Assembly: GCF_937898475.1 (NCBI RefSeq)
Contig: NZ_CALEJS010000012.1
Location: 372,001 to 436,000, forward strand
DNA from: an uncultured Chitinophaga sp.
GTDB taxonomy: Bacteria; Bacteroidota; Bacteroidia; Chitinophagales; Chitinophagaceae
Length of the DNA: 64,000 nucleotides
Direction: 5' to 3'
Shown here: positions 9,179-17,573 of the stretch, piece after piece
How the letters are laid out: the number at the start of each line of letters is the position of its first letter
Numbering within the stretch: position 1 is the first letter of the stretch
Position numbers and translations under genes: made by a program
The notes under the pieces: model-generated
Database searches by the model: none
Told to the model about the DNA's origin: nothing
The model's input: the letters and a program-made list of their open reading frames with translations, nothing else

Positions 9179-10147
9179 CTAATAACAATAGTACAGGTAA
9201 GCTTTTCCCGTCACCTGGCCCTTATCCAGTAAGAACTTGAAATGATTGATCCTTTTATGTACATAACAGATCTCACGTTCATGTAGTTCAGATAAAGCGG
9301 TGGAAATATCCGGGTCCAGCGTCACTTTTCCCTGCCATTGTTTCAGCAGCTGGTACTGGTCTTTATTGAAGGCATCTTTCCGGTAAAACATTTCTACGGC
9401 AGCATCGGTATCCCCGGTATAGGCCTCTACACCAAGCCGGCTGCTCAGCTGACCGTTATGATCCAATGCAAGGGATACCTTGTCAAAAGACAGCAGGTAC
9501 TGTGCTTCCAGTGCCTCCACCAGGCTGTAATCACCGTCCCAGTTCAGCTGCTGCAATACGGTGGCCACCTGGCCGGGTGCAATATTGGGTATGGTAAAGC
9601 GCAGGCATTGTGGTTGCCTGGAGAACATCAAACCATAATAGAGCACCGGCAGCTCCTGCTCATCAAGCGCAGCCAGCTGTTTTTCCAGGCCCGCCGGCAT
9701 CGGGTACCTGAAGAGGCTGCATACTTTTGCAAGATCTTTCATCCGGTTGCTGAATGCGGTGTTGCCACTGCGGTGCAGGTCAAAGAACAGGGAAGGGTCC
9801 GCATCTACGGGAAAGTCATACTCCAACCAGAGATTTTCGATCCCGTAGCGGAACCCGTTCCTGTTTTCATTGAGCAGCTGTTGGTAGCCGCCTTGCAGGG
9901 AGCCGGACAGTTGCTCCCGCAAGGGGCACCCGGGGATCAGCACCCGGTCATATTGGGTATTTATTCTGAGGGAAAAGTCAAACCAGTGCTTCCGGTCAAA
10001 ATGAAGTTCTATCATATTTCCGGAGAAAGCGGGTACACGCTGCGCAAACCTGATCAGCGGGTCAAAATACCAGGGCGATGCGCCGGTGATATCTTTACGG
10101 ATGCATCCCAGCACGGAGCTGGCAATGCTACTGATACTGCTATACAT
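9179..10147 (-). CDS. Hypothetical protein in the GMC cluster
   Basis: A 322-residue soluble protein I do not recognise. No signal peptide, membrane segment or catalytic motif is visible. It has several short aromatic-rich stretches (DRKHWFDFSLRIN, DLHRSGNTAFSN) and an acidic helical C-terminal third. It sits 35 bp upstream of the GMC oxidoreductase and 16 bp downstream of the repeat protein, so the three are probably co-transcribed. A role in supplying substrate to, or scaffolding, the oxidoreductase would be inference from position only. Confidence 0.7.
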   Translation of the reverse strand: MYSSISSIASSVLGCIRKDITGASPWYFDPLIRFAQRVPAFSGNMIELHFDRKHWFDFSLRINTQYDRVLIPGCPLREQLSGSLQGGYQQLLNENRNGFRYGIENLWLEYDFPVDADPSLFFDLHRSGNTAFSNRMKDLAKVCSLFRYPMPAGLEKQLAALDEQELPVLYYGLMFSRQPQCLRFTIPNIAPGQVATVLQQLNWDGDYSLVEALEAQYLLSFDKVSLALDHNGQLSSRLGVEAYTGDTDAAVEMFYRKDAFNKDQYQLLKQWQGKVTLDPDISTALSELHEREICYVHKRINHFKFLLDKGQVTGKAYLYYCY

Positions 10148-10162
10148 AATCCGGGTATTATT

Positions 10163-11077
10163 TTACCAATGTGAGGGATTTAATTTATCCCACACTCTTT
10201 TTGCAAAATTCGCGTAATCGCCACCCAGGGATTTAAAAGCGCCTTCTATTGTGTTGGCAGGATAACCTGCCTTTTGCAGGATATCGTTGATGCGCTGCAT
10301 ATTGAAGCCATATACATCCTTTAGTACGGATGCAATTTCCTGCAGGCTGAAAATGATCTTCAATGCGCTCACTACTTCGTTCGGCGGATAGCCCGCCTGG
10401 TTCATCACCAGGGCTGTCTGTCCGGCGTTTTGCTCAAAACTGCTTTTAAGGATGGCAGCGATCTCCCTGGCGGAAAATCCTGCATTTCTAAGGATCAAGG
10501 CCGTTTCTGAAGCGTTCTTTCCAAACGCAAACCGTAGTATGTCCCCCATCGGGTTTACGATGTCAGTTATTCCGCGTTTAACACTGCGGGCCCATGCTTC
10601 GGTCGCGCTGATGGCCATCATGTAGGTTTCAAAACTGCAGGCGGTATACTCCGGCTGCTGTGAAAAGAAATAATTCACCGTTTCCATCAGGATACTGTTG
10701 GGCGTGCCCGTCCGGATGGCTTTGAATGCGGCGGATAGCTGACCGTCGGTGTTATGCGTAATGTCGTCAATGAACTGAAAAGTGGCCCTCATGGCCGCTT
10801 CATTGGCTGTTGTGATATTAAAGCTGTCGGCATTGTCTTCAGCGGTTTTCACATACCTCGCCAGCGGGCTTCCGGTGGCGGCGTTGCATACCACAAATAC
10901 GCTGGTGGTTTGAAGTGGCTGCACATAGCCGGTGGCATTGGCTGCAACCGTACCAAGCAGCGTTAGTTTTCCAAAGTAGTTATCCGGGTCTTTCCATCCG
11001 CCCGAATCGTATATATGTAACGCGTAGGGCAGCTGGTTGATGAATGAAATGCCGGGTATGTTGCTTCGATTGTCCAT
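10163..11077 (-). CDS. Hypothetical protein with three 29-residue helical repeats
   Basis: First gene of the GMC cluster, 304 residues from ATG 11077; an upstream start at 11128 would add an unlikely 17-residue head. The N-terminal 130 residues look beta-rich (ISFINQLPYALHIYDSGG), resembling small actinoporin- or aegerolysin-like folds only loosely. The C-terminal half has three 29-residue repeats with the pattern LK..F, a variable helix, then AGY or AGF and a second helix (AGFSAREIAAI, AGYPPNEVVSA, AGYPANTIEGA). Between repeats two and three is a 13-residue linker. Function unknown. The divergent promoter region in front carries two dyads (11145-11190). Confidence 0.75.
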   Translation of the reverse strand: MDNRSNIPGISFINQLPYALHIYDSGGWKDPDNYFGKLTLLGTVAANATGYVQPLQTTSVFVVCNAATGSPLARYVKTAEDNADSFNITTANEAAMRATFQFIDDITHNTDGQLSAAFKAIRTGTPNSILMETVNYFFSQQPEYTACSFETYMMAISATEAWARSVKRGITDIVNPMGDILRFAFGKNASETALILRNAGFSAREIAAILKSSFEQNAGQTALVMNQAGYPPNEVVSALKIIFSLQEIASVLKDVYGFNMQRINDILQKAGYPANTIEGAFKSLGGDYANFAKRVWDKLNPSHW

Positions 11078-11144
11078 AGAGGTACCCGTCCCCTTTTCTT
11101 GAATAATCACGGTACAAAGTAAGAGCATAACCGCCGCCGGGGCC

Positions 11145-11190
11145 AGAGTGAAATTACTCTCCCTTCAAAATAGAGTAGAATTACTCTATT
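11145..11190. promoter_or_regulatory. Two near-identical dyads in a divergent promoter region
   Basis: AGAGTGAAATTACTCT (11145-11160) and AGAGTAGAATTACTCT (11173-11188) match at 14 of 16 positions, start 28 bp apart, and are each an inverted repeat. The second extends to 9-bp perfect arms (11169-11177 and 11182-11190). They lie in an AT-rich stretch between the minus-strand GMC cluster and the plus-strand gene at 11282. This looks like a tandem operator for one dimeric regulator; the regulator is not identified. Confidence 0.55.
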
Positions 11191-11281
11191 ATTAAAAATG
11201 CTACTGATAATAGTAAAATTGTCTATATATTTATCCGCTGATATACTCACCTTAACGTATAATTGTTAAATCAACGATCCT

Positions 11282-11794
11282 ATGCATTCACATCGCCCTA
11301 AATCATTTAGGTTTTATTGGCTGCAATATGAAGTGGCCGATATCAGGACCATGATGTCTAAGTATGCTGACCTGGACTATTTTGTATTTCCTTTCTATGT
11401 TGCCGGAGACGAGGAAGGCGGCGGAGAGGGTTTCCAGCTGATGGCATATGGCTATAACCACGATCCGGCTGGTGACACCTATTCAACACAAAGGGACATC
11501 CTGCCGGTGTACAAGAACAACGCACTGGAGTTGACCGGCCCGCTGATCATGTCTAACAACATTGTATCAAAGTTGGAGATGGAACAGGCCATCGCGCCTT
11601 CTCCGGATGGTGTGGAGCCTGATTACCTGGTGCTGATACCCGACGTAACCGAATCTGATTTTGTATATTACAGGTTCAGAAGGCATCTGAGGGTACCAAA
11701 TGCCACTGATCCACAGGTAGATGTACCAACCGGAACCGTTCCTGTGACGTCAAACCCTTCACCCCCGGCTACAATGGCACCCCCGGCGCCCTGA
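11282..11794 (+). CDS. Hypothetical protein with Pro/Thr-rich tail
   Basis: A 170-residue protein I cannot assign. The first 135 residues are mixed alpha/beta with many aromatic and acidic residues (DLDYFVFPFYVAGDEEGGG, YLVLIPDVTESDFVYYRF). The last 30 are low-complexity Pro/Thr/Ala, ending in PPATMAPPAP. No signal peptide or membrane segment. It is transcribed away from the GMC cluster, sharing the dyad-containing intergenic region. Its stop is 18 bp before the membrane gene at 11813, so it may be co-transcribed with the two-component system that follows. Confidence 0.7.
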   Translation: MHSHRPKSFRFYWLQYEVADIRTMMSKYADLDYFVFPFYVAGDEEGGGEGFQLMAYGYNHDPAGDTYSTQRDILPVYKNNALELTGPLIMSNNIVSKLEMEQAIAPSPDGVEPDYLVLIPDVTESDFVYYRFRRHLRVPNATDPQVDVPTGTVPVTSNPSPPATMAPPAP

Positions 11795-11812
11795 TGGCAC
11801 CCAAGTAATTAA

Positions 11813-12478
11813 ATGGATACACTTGTAAGGAGCATATTAGACTGGTCAGAAGTCTGGTCTTTGGGGATACCTCTTGCCGTACTGGCATGGAAGGGGAAAC
11901 AACCCGGCGTTAATAAGCCGGTAGTATACTATTTATATTTTGCACTGTTCATTAACCTGTGCATAGATTTGATCTGGAAGCTCCGTACCTGGATTCCCGA
12001 ACCGTACAATGGAAACAACTATCTCTATAACCTGCATTCCATTGTGCGGTTCCTGCTCTTCAGCTTTTACTTTATACGTTTGCAGCAACCCTTCCTGGTC
12101 AGGGTCAAAAAGCTGCTGGTACCCGCTTTCCTGCTCTTTGTTATTATTAACTTCGTCTTCTTTGAACACTTTTTCAACTATCGCCTGCTGAGCAGCCGCC
12201 TGCTGTCTGTAGAGGCTATCTTCCTTCTGTTCTATACCCTGCAGTATTATCTTTTTATGCTGCAGGTAGATGAAGGCATCAGTACCAACCGGTCCGACTT
12301 CTGGATAGTGACCGGTTTAGGCATTTATTTCGCAGTAAATTTTTTTATATTCCTGTTGTATAACAAGCTTACGACAGATTTACTGAACTTTGCGGTCATC
12401 ATCTGGAATGTACATAACATCTCATACATTATTTTAAACCTCTTCCTGGCAAAAGCATTCTATGAAGCCAAACGATGA
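11813..12478 (+). CDS. Seven-helix-like integral membrane protein next to a two-component system
   Basis: A 221-residue polytopic membrane protein with roughly six to seven hydrophobic segments (for example PVVYYLYFALFINLCIDLIW and YLFML...). No enzymatic motif is seen. Its end overlaps the start of the histidine kinase gene by 17 bp, a strong sign of translational coupling, so it is probably the membrane sensory component for a kinase that itself has only one transmembrane segment. Family not recognised. Confidence 0.75.
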   Translation: MDTLVRSILDWSEVWSLGIPLAVLAWKGKQPGVNKPVVYYLYFALFINLCIDLIWKLRTWIPEPYNGNNYLYNLHSIVRFLLFSFYFIRLQQPFLVRVKKLLVPAFLLFVIINFVFFEHFFNYRLLSSRLLSVEAIFLLFYTLQYYLFMLQVDEGISTNRSDFWIVTGLGIYFAVNFFIFLLYNKLTTDLLNFAVIIWNVHNISYIILNLFLAKAFYEAKR

Positions 12479-13256
12479 TATTGCTTTTTTAACGATGATG
12501 GGCATTGCAGCCATGCTGCTGCTCTTTGTGGGATTTCTCCTGGTATTCATCTTCATGCAGCGAAAAAAAATGGGATACCAGAAAAGTATCCAGGCCCTGC
12601 GCGAAACCCAGCAGAACCAGCTGATAGAAGCGGCCGTACGCAGCGAGGAAGAAGAACGTCACCGTATTGCGGAAGCCCTGCACGATGAAGTAGGCGCTAT
12701 CCTCTCTTCTGCCAAGCTCCACTTCCAGGATATCCGCGAAGATAACCTGGATGCACAAACGAGGATGCGATATAAGAAAGGAGAGGAGCTGCTCGGAGAG
12801 GCGGTCATCAAGATACGCGACATCTCTCATAACCTCCATTCCAGTATCCTGAAAGAATTTGGTCTCAATGAGGCCATCAGCCATTTCATGACCAGGCTCA
12901 CAAAAGATGGTATGATCCGCTCTACCGTTTCTTTCGATGATCATGCGCCCATCCGTATTACGGCGAACGACATGAGTATTTACCGCCTGGTGCAGGAACT
13001 GATCAACAACATCATTAAACACGCGCGGGCAAGTAATATCAACATCCGTACTTTCTCTGCAGGAGGTAGCTTTCACCTTACCATCTTTCACGATGGTAAA
13101 GGCCTTACCCAGCAGCAATATGAGGAGCTGCGTTTCAGGAAGGAAGGGCTGGGCCTCAAAACCATCCAGAACAGGATCATTTCCCTGAAAGGGGAGGTCT
13201 CCTTTTCAAAGGAACCCAACGGCTATTATATTCGTTTACATATTCCCTCCGTATAA
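12462..13256 (+). CDS. Sensor histidine kinase, NarX/LytS-type (HisKA_3)
   Basis: Kinase of a two-component system, 264 residues. One N-terminal transmembrane helix (residues 8-30) is followed by a coiled stretch, the HisKA_3 box with the phospho-accepting His74 (EALHDEVGAIL), and an HATPase_c domain with the N box ELINNIIKHARA and a short G box near DGKGL and EGLGL. It has no sensor domain of its own; the overlapping membrane protein upstream is the likely sensor. The partner regulator begins 6 bp downstream. Confidence 0.9.
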   Translation: MKPNDDIAFLTMMGIAAMLLLFVGFLLVFIFMQRKKMGYQKSIQALRETQQNQLIEAAVRSEEEERHRIAEALHDEVGAILSSAKLHFQDIREDNLDAQTRMRYKKGEELLGEAVIKIRDISHNLHSSILKEFGLNEAISHFMTRLTKDGMIRSTVSFDDHAPIRITANDMSIYRLVQELINNIIKHARASNINIRTFSAGGSFHLTIFHDGKGLTQQQYEELRFRKEGLGLKTIQNRIISLKGEVSFSKEPNGYYIRLHIPSV

Positions 13257-13262
13257 CTTGTT

Positions 13263-13910
13263 ATGAAGAAGATCAGCATTGCCATAGTGGATGACTATGT
13301 TATTTTCAGGGACGGCCTGAAGGTAGGCGTTACTGCCGACGAAAATTTTGAGGTGGTACTGGAAGCCGGCGACGGTGAAGAGCTGTTGCAGAAACTGGAA
13401 ACCATTACGCCGGATGTGATCCTGATGGACCTCAAACTGCCCGTTATGGATGGCATTGAAGCCACCCGCATTGTTAAAAGCAGGTTCAGCGGTATCAAGA
13501 TCCTCGTTGTCACCATGTACGATGATGAGAAATTTGTGATCCATATGATGGAGAACGGCGCCAACGGCTACCTGCTCAAGGATACCGACTCTGCAGAGAT
13601 CCGCAAGGCCATCTATGCCGTACACGAAACCGGCTATTATTTTAATGATGTGGTAAGCAAGGCCCTTCTCAAAAAACTGGTGCTGAAAGGCAATGTGAAA
13701 CCTTCCTTTAACCATGGTATCGAATTCTCCGAACGCGAGCTGCAGGTGCTGAAGCTGATCTGTGAAGAAAAAACAGCGCCGGAGATCGGGAAGGAACTGT
13801 TCCTCAGCCATCGTTCTGTAGAAAATATTCGCCAGCGTCTGATAGAAAAAGTAGGGGTGCGCAATACCGCCGGACTGGTGATGTTTGCTGCCCGTAACGG
13901 GTTGATATAA
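13263..13910 (+). CDS. NarL/FixJ-type response regulator
   Basis: Transcription factor of 215 residues: an N-terminal receiver domain (IAIVDDYVIFRDGLK) with phospho-acceptor Asp56 (ILMDLKLPVMDG) and the conserved Thr and Lys further on, followed by a LuxR-type helix-turn-helix at residues 155-210 (FSERELQVLKLICEEKTAPE, then LFLSHRSVENIRQRL). It is the cognate partner of the kinase 6 bp upstream. Target genes are not apparent. Confidence 0.92.
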   Translation: MKKISIAIVDDYVIFRDGLKVGVTADENFEVVLEAGDGEELLQKLETITPDVILMDLKLPVMDGIEATRIVKSRFSGIKILVVTMYDDEKFVIHMMENGANGYLLKDTDSAEIRKAIYAVHETGYYFNDVVSKALLKKLVLKGNVKPSFNHGIEFSERELQVLKLICEEKTAPEIGKELFLSHRSVENIRQRLIEKVGVRNTAGLVMFAARNGLI

Positions 13911-13972
13911 GCCGCTGCACATGACTCCCTGGCACGGTTTGGGCTATACTTACCTTAAAACGGAGGCATAGC

Positions 13973-15037
13973 ATGGAGCACAAAATGGAAGCGGCGCTCA
14001 AAACCGCTGACGGAGCGTTTGAAACAGTACAGGTAGATATGCCAACTCCCCTTCGCCCCGACTGGGTACTGGTCAGGATCAGGGTAGCAGGCATCTGTGG
14101 TACTGATCTGCGGCACTGGAAAAAAGAAAACCCTGACCTTGTCCATAAGATCATGGGCCACGAGCTGGCAGGTGAAGTCCAGGAAGCAGGCAGCGAAGTG
14201 AAGCATTTGAAGGTGGGCGACAGGGTAGTGGTGGAAACCTTGCTGGGCGATGAAACCTGCGACTGGTGCAGGATAGAGCAGTATAACCTTTGTCCGCACC
14301 TGTATGAAGTCCGTATGAAAACCGTTTCACAGGCCTTTGCTCAGTACCTGGCGGCCCCCGCAAAGAAATGTCATAAACTGCCCGCGCATGTGAGTTATGA
14401 GGAAGCAACGCTGCTGGACACCTTTTCTGTTGGCCTGCATGCCATACAGCTCAGCGGTATCAAGGCAAACGATAAGGTAGTGGTGATCGGCGCAGGGCCT
14501 ATCGGTATGGGACAATTGCAACTGGCCCGTATCAGCGGAGCAGACGTACTGGTAACCGATGTTGTGGATTCTGCGCTGGAGCTGGCAAAGGAACTGGGCG
14601 CCGATGCGGTGGTGAACACCAGCAGGGAAGATGGTCTTAAAAAGGTGCTTGAATTTACCGATGGCCGTGGAGCCGATATTGTTTTTGAATGTGCCGGCGG
14701 CCCTTCCATGCCTGATACATTGCCACAGGCAACCACTTTTGCCCGCATCGGTGGAAAGGTGGTGATCGTGGGTGGCTTTGATCCCGGTGAGATAGCGATC
14801 CCGCTGAATTGGGAACGAATCCAGAAGCAGGAAATCAAGCTCATACCCAGCGCCAGCTACTCGTTCTGGGGCCTTTACCCGGAAATGCAGATATGCCTGG
14901 AGCTGCTGGCAAAAGGAAAGCTGAACGCCAGGAAGCTGATCACACATAGCTTTCCCCTGGCAGAGATCAACCAGGCCTTTGAAACGGCGCAGGATAAGGA
15001 GCATACAAAAGCAGTATTTGTGGCCCTTACCATGTAG
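13973..15037 (+). CDS. Zinc-dependent alcohol dehydrogenase (sorbitol/threonine dehydrogenase-like)
   Basis: Cytosolic medium-chain dehydrogenase, 354 residues, expected to oxidise a polyol or secondary alcohol with NAD(P). The catalytic zinc site is seen in GICGTDLRHWK and the GHE motif (IMGHELAGEV). The structural zinc lobe has CDWCRIEQYNLC, with only three of the usual four Cys (the first position is acidic), as in several polyol dehydrogenases. The Rossmann motif VVVIGAGPIGMGQLQLAR begins near residue 165. It is 62 bp after the response regulator and may be independent of it. Substrate not determinable. Confidence 0.87.
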   Translation: MEHKMEAALKTADGAFETVQVDMPTPLRPDWVLVRIRVAGICGTDLRHWKKENPDLVHKIMGHELAGEVQEAGSEVKHLKVGDRVVVETLLGDETCDWCRIEQYNLCPHLYEVRMKTVSQAFAQYLAAPAKKCHKLPAHVSYEEATLLDTFSVGLHAIQLSGIKANDKVVVIGAGPIGMGQLQLARISGADVLVTDVVDSALELAKELGADAVVNTSREDGLKKVLEFTDGRGADIVFECAGGPSMPDTLPQATTFARIGGKVVIVGGFDPGEIAIPLNWERIQKQEIKLIPSASYSFWGLYPEMQICLELLAKGKLNARKLITHSFPLAEINQAFETAQDKEHTKAVFVALTM

Positions 15038-15107
15038 TGAAATGCATTCCCGGCATGAGTATTGAGAGATTTTTGTTCAGTATGGTATATCCGTCTAAAG
15101 ATCCCGT

Positions 15108-15485
15108 ATGAAAAAGTTAATTATCATCGACGATGACCCCGGTATCCTGGATGTATTGAAGCTAGTTTTGGGAGAAAACTACCACGTTGTCACCTACCCG
15201 GACGGTACAGCTATACAGAACGGCACCTTCGATCCTCCTGATCTTTTCGTATTCGATAAGCAGCTTGCCGGTGCGGATGGGCTGGATCTGTGCCGCCTGT
15301 TAAAGCAGAATAATGATACCCGGCATATTCCCGTTATTATTATTTCGGCAGTGCCGGGCATCAAAGACATGGCAGCTGCCGCCGGTGCAGATGATGTGCT
15401 GGAAAAGCCCTTCCGGGTAAAAACATTGCGGGAACGCATTGCGGGCTTACTGGGTGTACAGCAGCAGGTAAGCGGTGAAGCCTGA
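15108..15485 (+). CDS. Single-domain response regulator
   Basis: A receiver domain alone, 125 residues, with the acidic pair IIDDDPGI, phospho-acceptor Asp50 (FVFDKQLAGADG), the switch Ser (IIISAVP) and the conserved Lys (DVLEKPF). No output domain is present, so it acts by protein contact or as a phosphate shuttle, possibly for a hybrid kinase elsewhere. No kinase gene is next to it on its strand. Confidence 0.88.
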   Translation: MKKLIIIDDDPGILDVLKLVLGENYHVVTYPDGTAIQNGTFDPPDLFVFDKQLAGADGLDLCRLLKQNNDTRHIPVIIISAVPGIKDMAAAAGADDVLEKPFRVKTLRERIAGLLGVQQQVSGEA

Positions 15486-15616
15486 GGCTTTAGTGCAGCC
15501 CCGCCTGTTATGCCCGGTTGTGAAATATTCTCCACAGGGTGGGGAAGGATTAAATGAAAGCCCGGAGCAGCCGTAGCCTTGCGGAAATGATCAGGAACAG
15601 ATAAGCCTGCAGCAGA

Positions 15617-15961
15617 TTATTTTTTAGTCTTGTGCTTCTTCATGATCTCTTCCAGTTTATTGAACCGGTCGTCCCACATTTTGCGGAAGGGTTCTATAAA
15701 ATCAGCCACTTCTTTCATCTTTTTTGCATTGATGTAGTAGTAGATCTCCCTGCCGTTCTGCTCCTGCTTCAGCAGCTCGCATTCCATAAGGATCTGCAGG
15801 TGTTTTGAAACGGTGGGTCTGGCGGTATCAAAGTTGGCGGCAATGGCTCCGGCAGTCATGGCCTGTGATGCAACCAGCAGCAGGATAGCCCTCCTGGTGG
15901 GATCGGCAATGGCCTGGAATACATCTCTTCTTAAATTCATTGTCTGGCAATTGAACAGCAA
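15617..15961 (-). CDS. ArsR family transcriptional repressor
   Basis: A 114-residue winged-helix repressor (ATG 15961). The DNA-binding core is seen in DPTRRAILLLVASQAMTAG, then ARPTVSKHLQILMECELL and the wing QNGREIYYYI. The metal-binding Cys box of classic ArsR is absent, so it belongs to the SRPBCC-linked ArsR subgroup, whose ligand is unknown. Last gene of a four-gene unit with its stop-start junction 0-1 bp after the YdeI-like gene. Two matching dyads in the operon promoter (17422-17463) are its likely operators. Confidence 0.9.
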   Translation of the reverse strand: MLFNCQTMNLRRDVFQAIADPTRRAILLLVASQAMTAGAIAANFDTARPTVSKHLQILMECELLKQEQNGREIYYYINAKKMKEVADFIEPFRKMWDDRFNKLEEIMKKHKTKK

Positions 15962-16540
15962 CTAATCATCTAATCCCTTTCCTTCAAGTATCTGCGGTAT
16001 GTATTTCTCCACCCGTGACGCCCTGGTTTTGGACTGTTTGGCGGATGAAAAATAAAAGAGATACCCCCTTTGCCGTCCGGGTGTCAGGGCTTCAAAAGCT
16101 TTTTTCAATGCAGGCATTTTGTCCAGCTTTTCCTGGAACTCCTCCGGAACGGGATAGTCGCTTGTCTTTTTCATTTCCACTTTCAAACCCGCTTTCTCCA
16201 CTTCGATGGCTTCGTAGATATAACTTTTCAGCACACGCGCCATGCTGGTGATCTGCTGCAGGCTGGTGAAGCGGATCTGGCGTGCAGACTGCACGTTCTC
16301 TGTCTGCTGGATCAATATTCCTTCAGGATCACCCAGCAGTGCCCCTTTAAAGAGCAGCAGGGCACAATAGTCTTTAAACCCGTGGATCAGCACCACATTG
16401 CCGCCCTGGTAACTGTAACAGGGACAGCCCCATTTCAGGTCTTCTTCCAGCGGGCAGTCCAGGATGATCTCCCTGAGCTTTTCAAACTCCTTCTGCCATT
16501 TTTGTTCTTTGTCTATAATCGAATCTACTTTGGGATGCAT
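15962..16540 (-). CDS. YdeI/OmpD-associated family protein
   Basis: A 192-residue cytosolic protein with an N-terminal DUF1801-type domain (LKWGCPCYSYQGGNVVLIHG...) and a C-terminal YdeI/OmpD-associated segment (PVPEEFQEKLDKMPALKKAF, then GRQRGYLFYFSSAKQSKTR). Members are widespread near SRPBCC and DoxX genes, but the molecular function is not established. It lies 10 bp after the DoxX gene and abuts the ArsR gene, supporting one operon. Confidence 0.85.
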   Translation of the reverse strand: MHPKVDSIIDKEQKWQKEFEKLREIILDCPLEEDLKWGCPCYSYQGGNVVLIHGFKDYCALLLFKGALLGDPEGILIQQTENVQSARQIRFTSLQQITSMARVLKSYIYEAIEVEKAGLKVEMKKTSDYPVPEEFQEKLDKMPALKKAFEALTPGRQRGYLFYFSSAKQSKTRASRVEKYIPQILEGKGLDD

Positions 16541-16550
16541 ACTGTTGACT

Positions 16551-16946
16551 TTATTGGTGAACGGAAACGCTTAGTGCAGTTACCTTTCTGTCTGCAGGCC
16601 TGAAGTACCACGATATAACCGTCAGCGCCAGTAATAAAACAGATGGGAATGTTTTGCTGAAGGGATCACCGGATGCGATATGTGAAATGACTGCACCGCT
16701 CATTGTGAAGAAAAAGCCTGCATACGCCCATTCCTTCAGTAAGGGGCGTTTGGGGATCAGCACCGCGATCACGCCCAGGAGCTTCCAGGTGCCGATGATC
16801 GTCATGAAATAAACAGGATAACCCAGTTGTGTAATGGTATCCACTTCATCTTTCACTTGCAGGAGCTGTACAATAGCACTGGATACCATGCCTAAGCACA
16901 TCCAGATGGTGAAGATCCAGTAAATGATTTTGTTTCTCTTTGTCAT
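16551..16946 (-). CDS. DoxX family membrane protein
   Basis: A 131-residue membrane protein with four hydrophobic segments and the DoxX-like motif GYPVYFMTIIGTWKLLGVIA. DoxX relatives occur with redox and stress genes, but no reaction is established for this group. Its start is 6 bp beyond the SRPBCC gene stop, within the ArsR-controlled operon. Confidence 0.87.
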   Translation of the reverse strand: MTKRNKIIYWIFTIWMCLGMVSSAIVQLLQVKDEVDTITQLGYPVYFMTIIGTWKLLGVIAVLIPKRPLLKEWAYAGFFFTMSGAVISHIASGDPFSKTFPSVLLLALTVISWYFRPADRKVTALSVSVHQ

Positions 16947-16952
16947 GGTATG

Positions 16953-17417
16953 TTATTTAAATTTATTGGCTGCTTTTTGTAAACGGTTATGCGCCAGCTC
17001 AACGCCTCTTACCATGCCTATCTGTACATATTTGTCGCGCTCTTCCACTGATCTGTATATCACATGCATATTGAGTTTGCTGCTGTCTTCACCCAGCGGC
17101 CGGAACTCCAGGAATTCCAGCTGCACCCCCAGGCCTGTATTTTCCATTTCAAAGGTACGGGTGATCTGCCGTTCGGGTATAAACTCATGGAACACACCGC
17201 TGAGCCGGAGGGTATTTCCGGTAGGATCAGTAGTGGCAAACTGCCAGCGGCCATATTTTTCGGTTTCCAGTTTCAGCACTTTGGTGCCCATCCATTCTTC
17301 CAGGATAGCGGGATCTGTGTAGGCCCTGAAAAGCAGATCCACAGGCAGTTCAAATTCCCTGGTGATCAGCAGTTCCTGTTTATTGTTCTCAGCGTGGACT
17401 TTGGTCTTGGGTTCCAT
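16953..17417 (-). CDS. SRPBCC (AHSA1-like) domain protein
   Basis: A 154-residue START-like ligand-binding domain of the AHSA1 type, recognised from ITREFELPVDLLFRAYTDP, then EEWMGTKV, and the C-terminal helix (VERGVELAHNRLQKA-like pattern near the end). Such proteins form a hydrophobic cavity; the ligand is unknown. It is the first gene of the unit SRPBCC, DoxX, YdeI-like, ArsR. The start at 17417 is only about 5 bp from a promoter-embedded dyad, implying a very short leader. Confidence 0.88.
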   Translation of the reverse strand: MEPKTKVHAENNKQELLITREFELPVDLLFRAYTDPAILEEWMGTKVLKLETEKYGRWQFATTDPTGNTLRLSGVFHEFIPERQITRTFEMENTGLGVQLEFLEFRPLGEDSSKLNMHVIYRSVEERDKYVQIGMVRGVELAHNRLQKAANKFK

Positions 17418-17421
17418 ATGT

Positions 17422-17468
17422 GTAGTTATATGACTACAAATATATGCGTAGCTATTTAACTACGCAAA
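17422..17468 (-). promoter_or_regulatory. Promoter with two operator dyads (SRPBCC-DoxX-YdeI-ArsR operon)
   Basis: On the minus strand a Bacteroidota promoter is readable: TTTG (17465-17468), a 20-bp spacer, and TATATTTG (17437-17444). GTAGTTATATGACTAC (17422-17437) and GTAGCTATTTAACTAC (17448-17463) match at 13 of 16 positions, start 26 bp apart, and are each inverted repeats. One fills the spacer, the other covers the expected start of transcription. Autorepression by the ArsR protein encoded at the end of the operon is the natural reading. Confidence 0.7.
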
Positions 17469-17522
17469 TTTATTTTTGGTACAGCATGTAAGATGCATGA
17501 GCATAAGATGCCGATCCTGCAG

Positions 17523-17555
17523 AACGCCCCGCACCATTTACCGGTGCGGGGCGTT
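17523..17555 (-). terminator. Strong hairpin after the SusD gene
   Basis: A perfect 13-bp stem (17523-17535 with 17543-17555, AACGCCCCGCACC arms) and a 7-nt loop lie 19 bp beyond the SusD stop. The T-tail on the minus strand is poor, so termination may be incomplete. Confidence 0.55.
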
Positions 17556-17573
17556 ATTATTATGCTCATGTCC

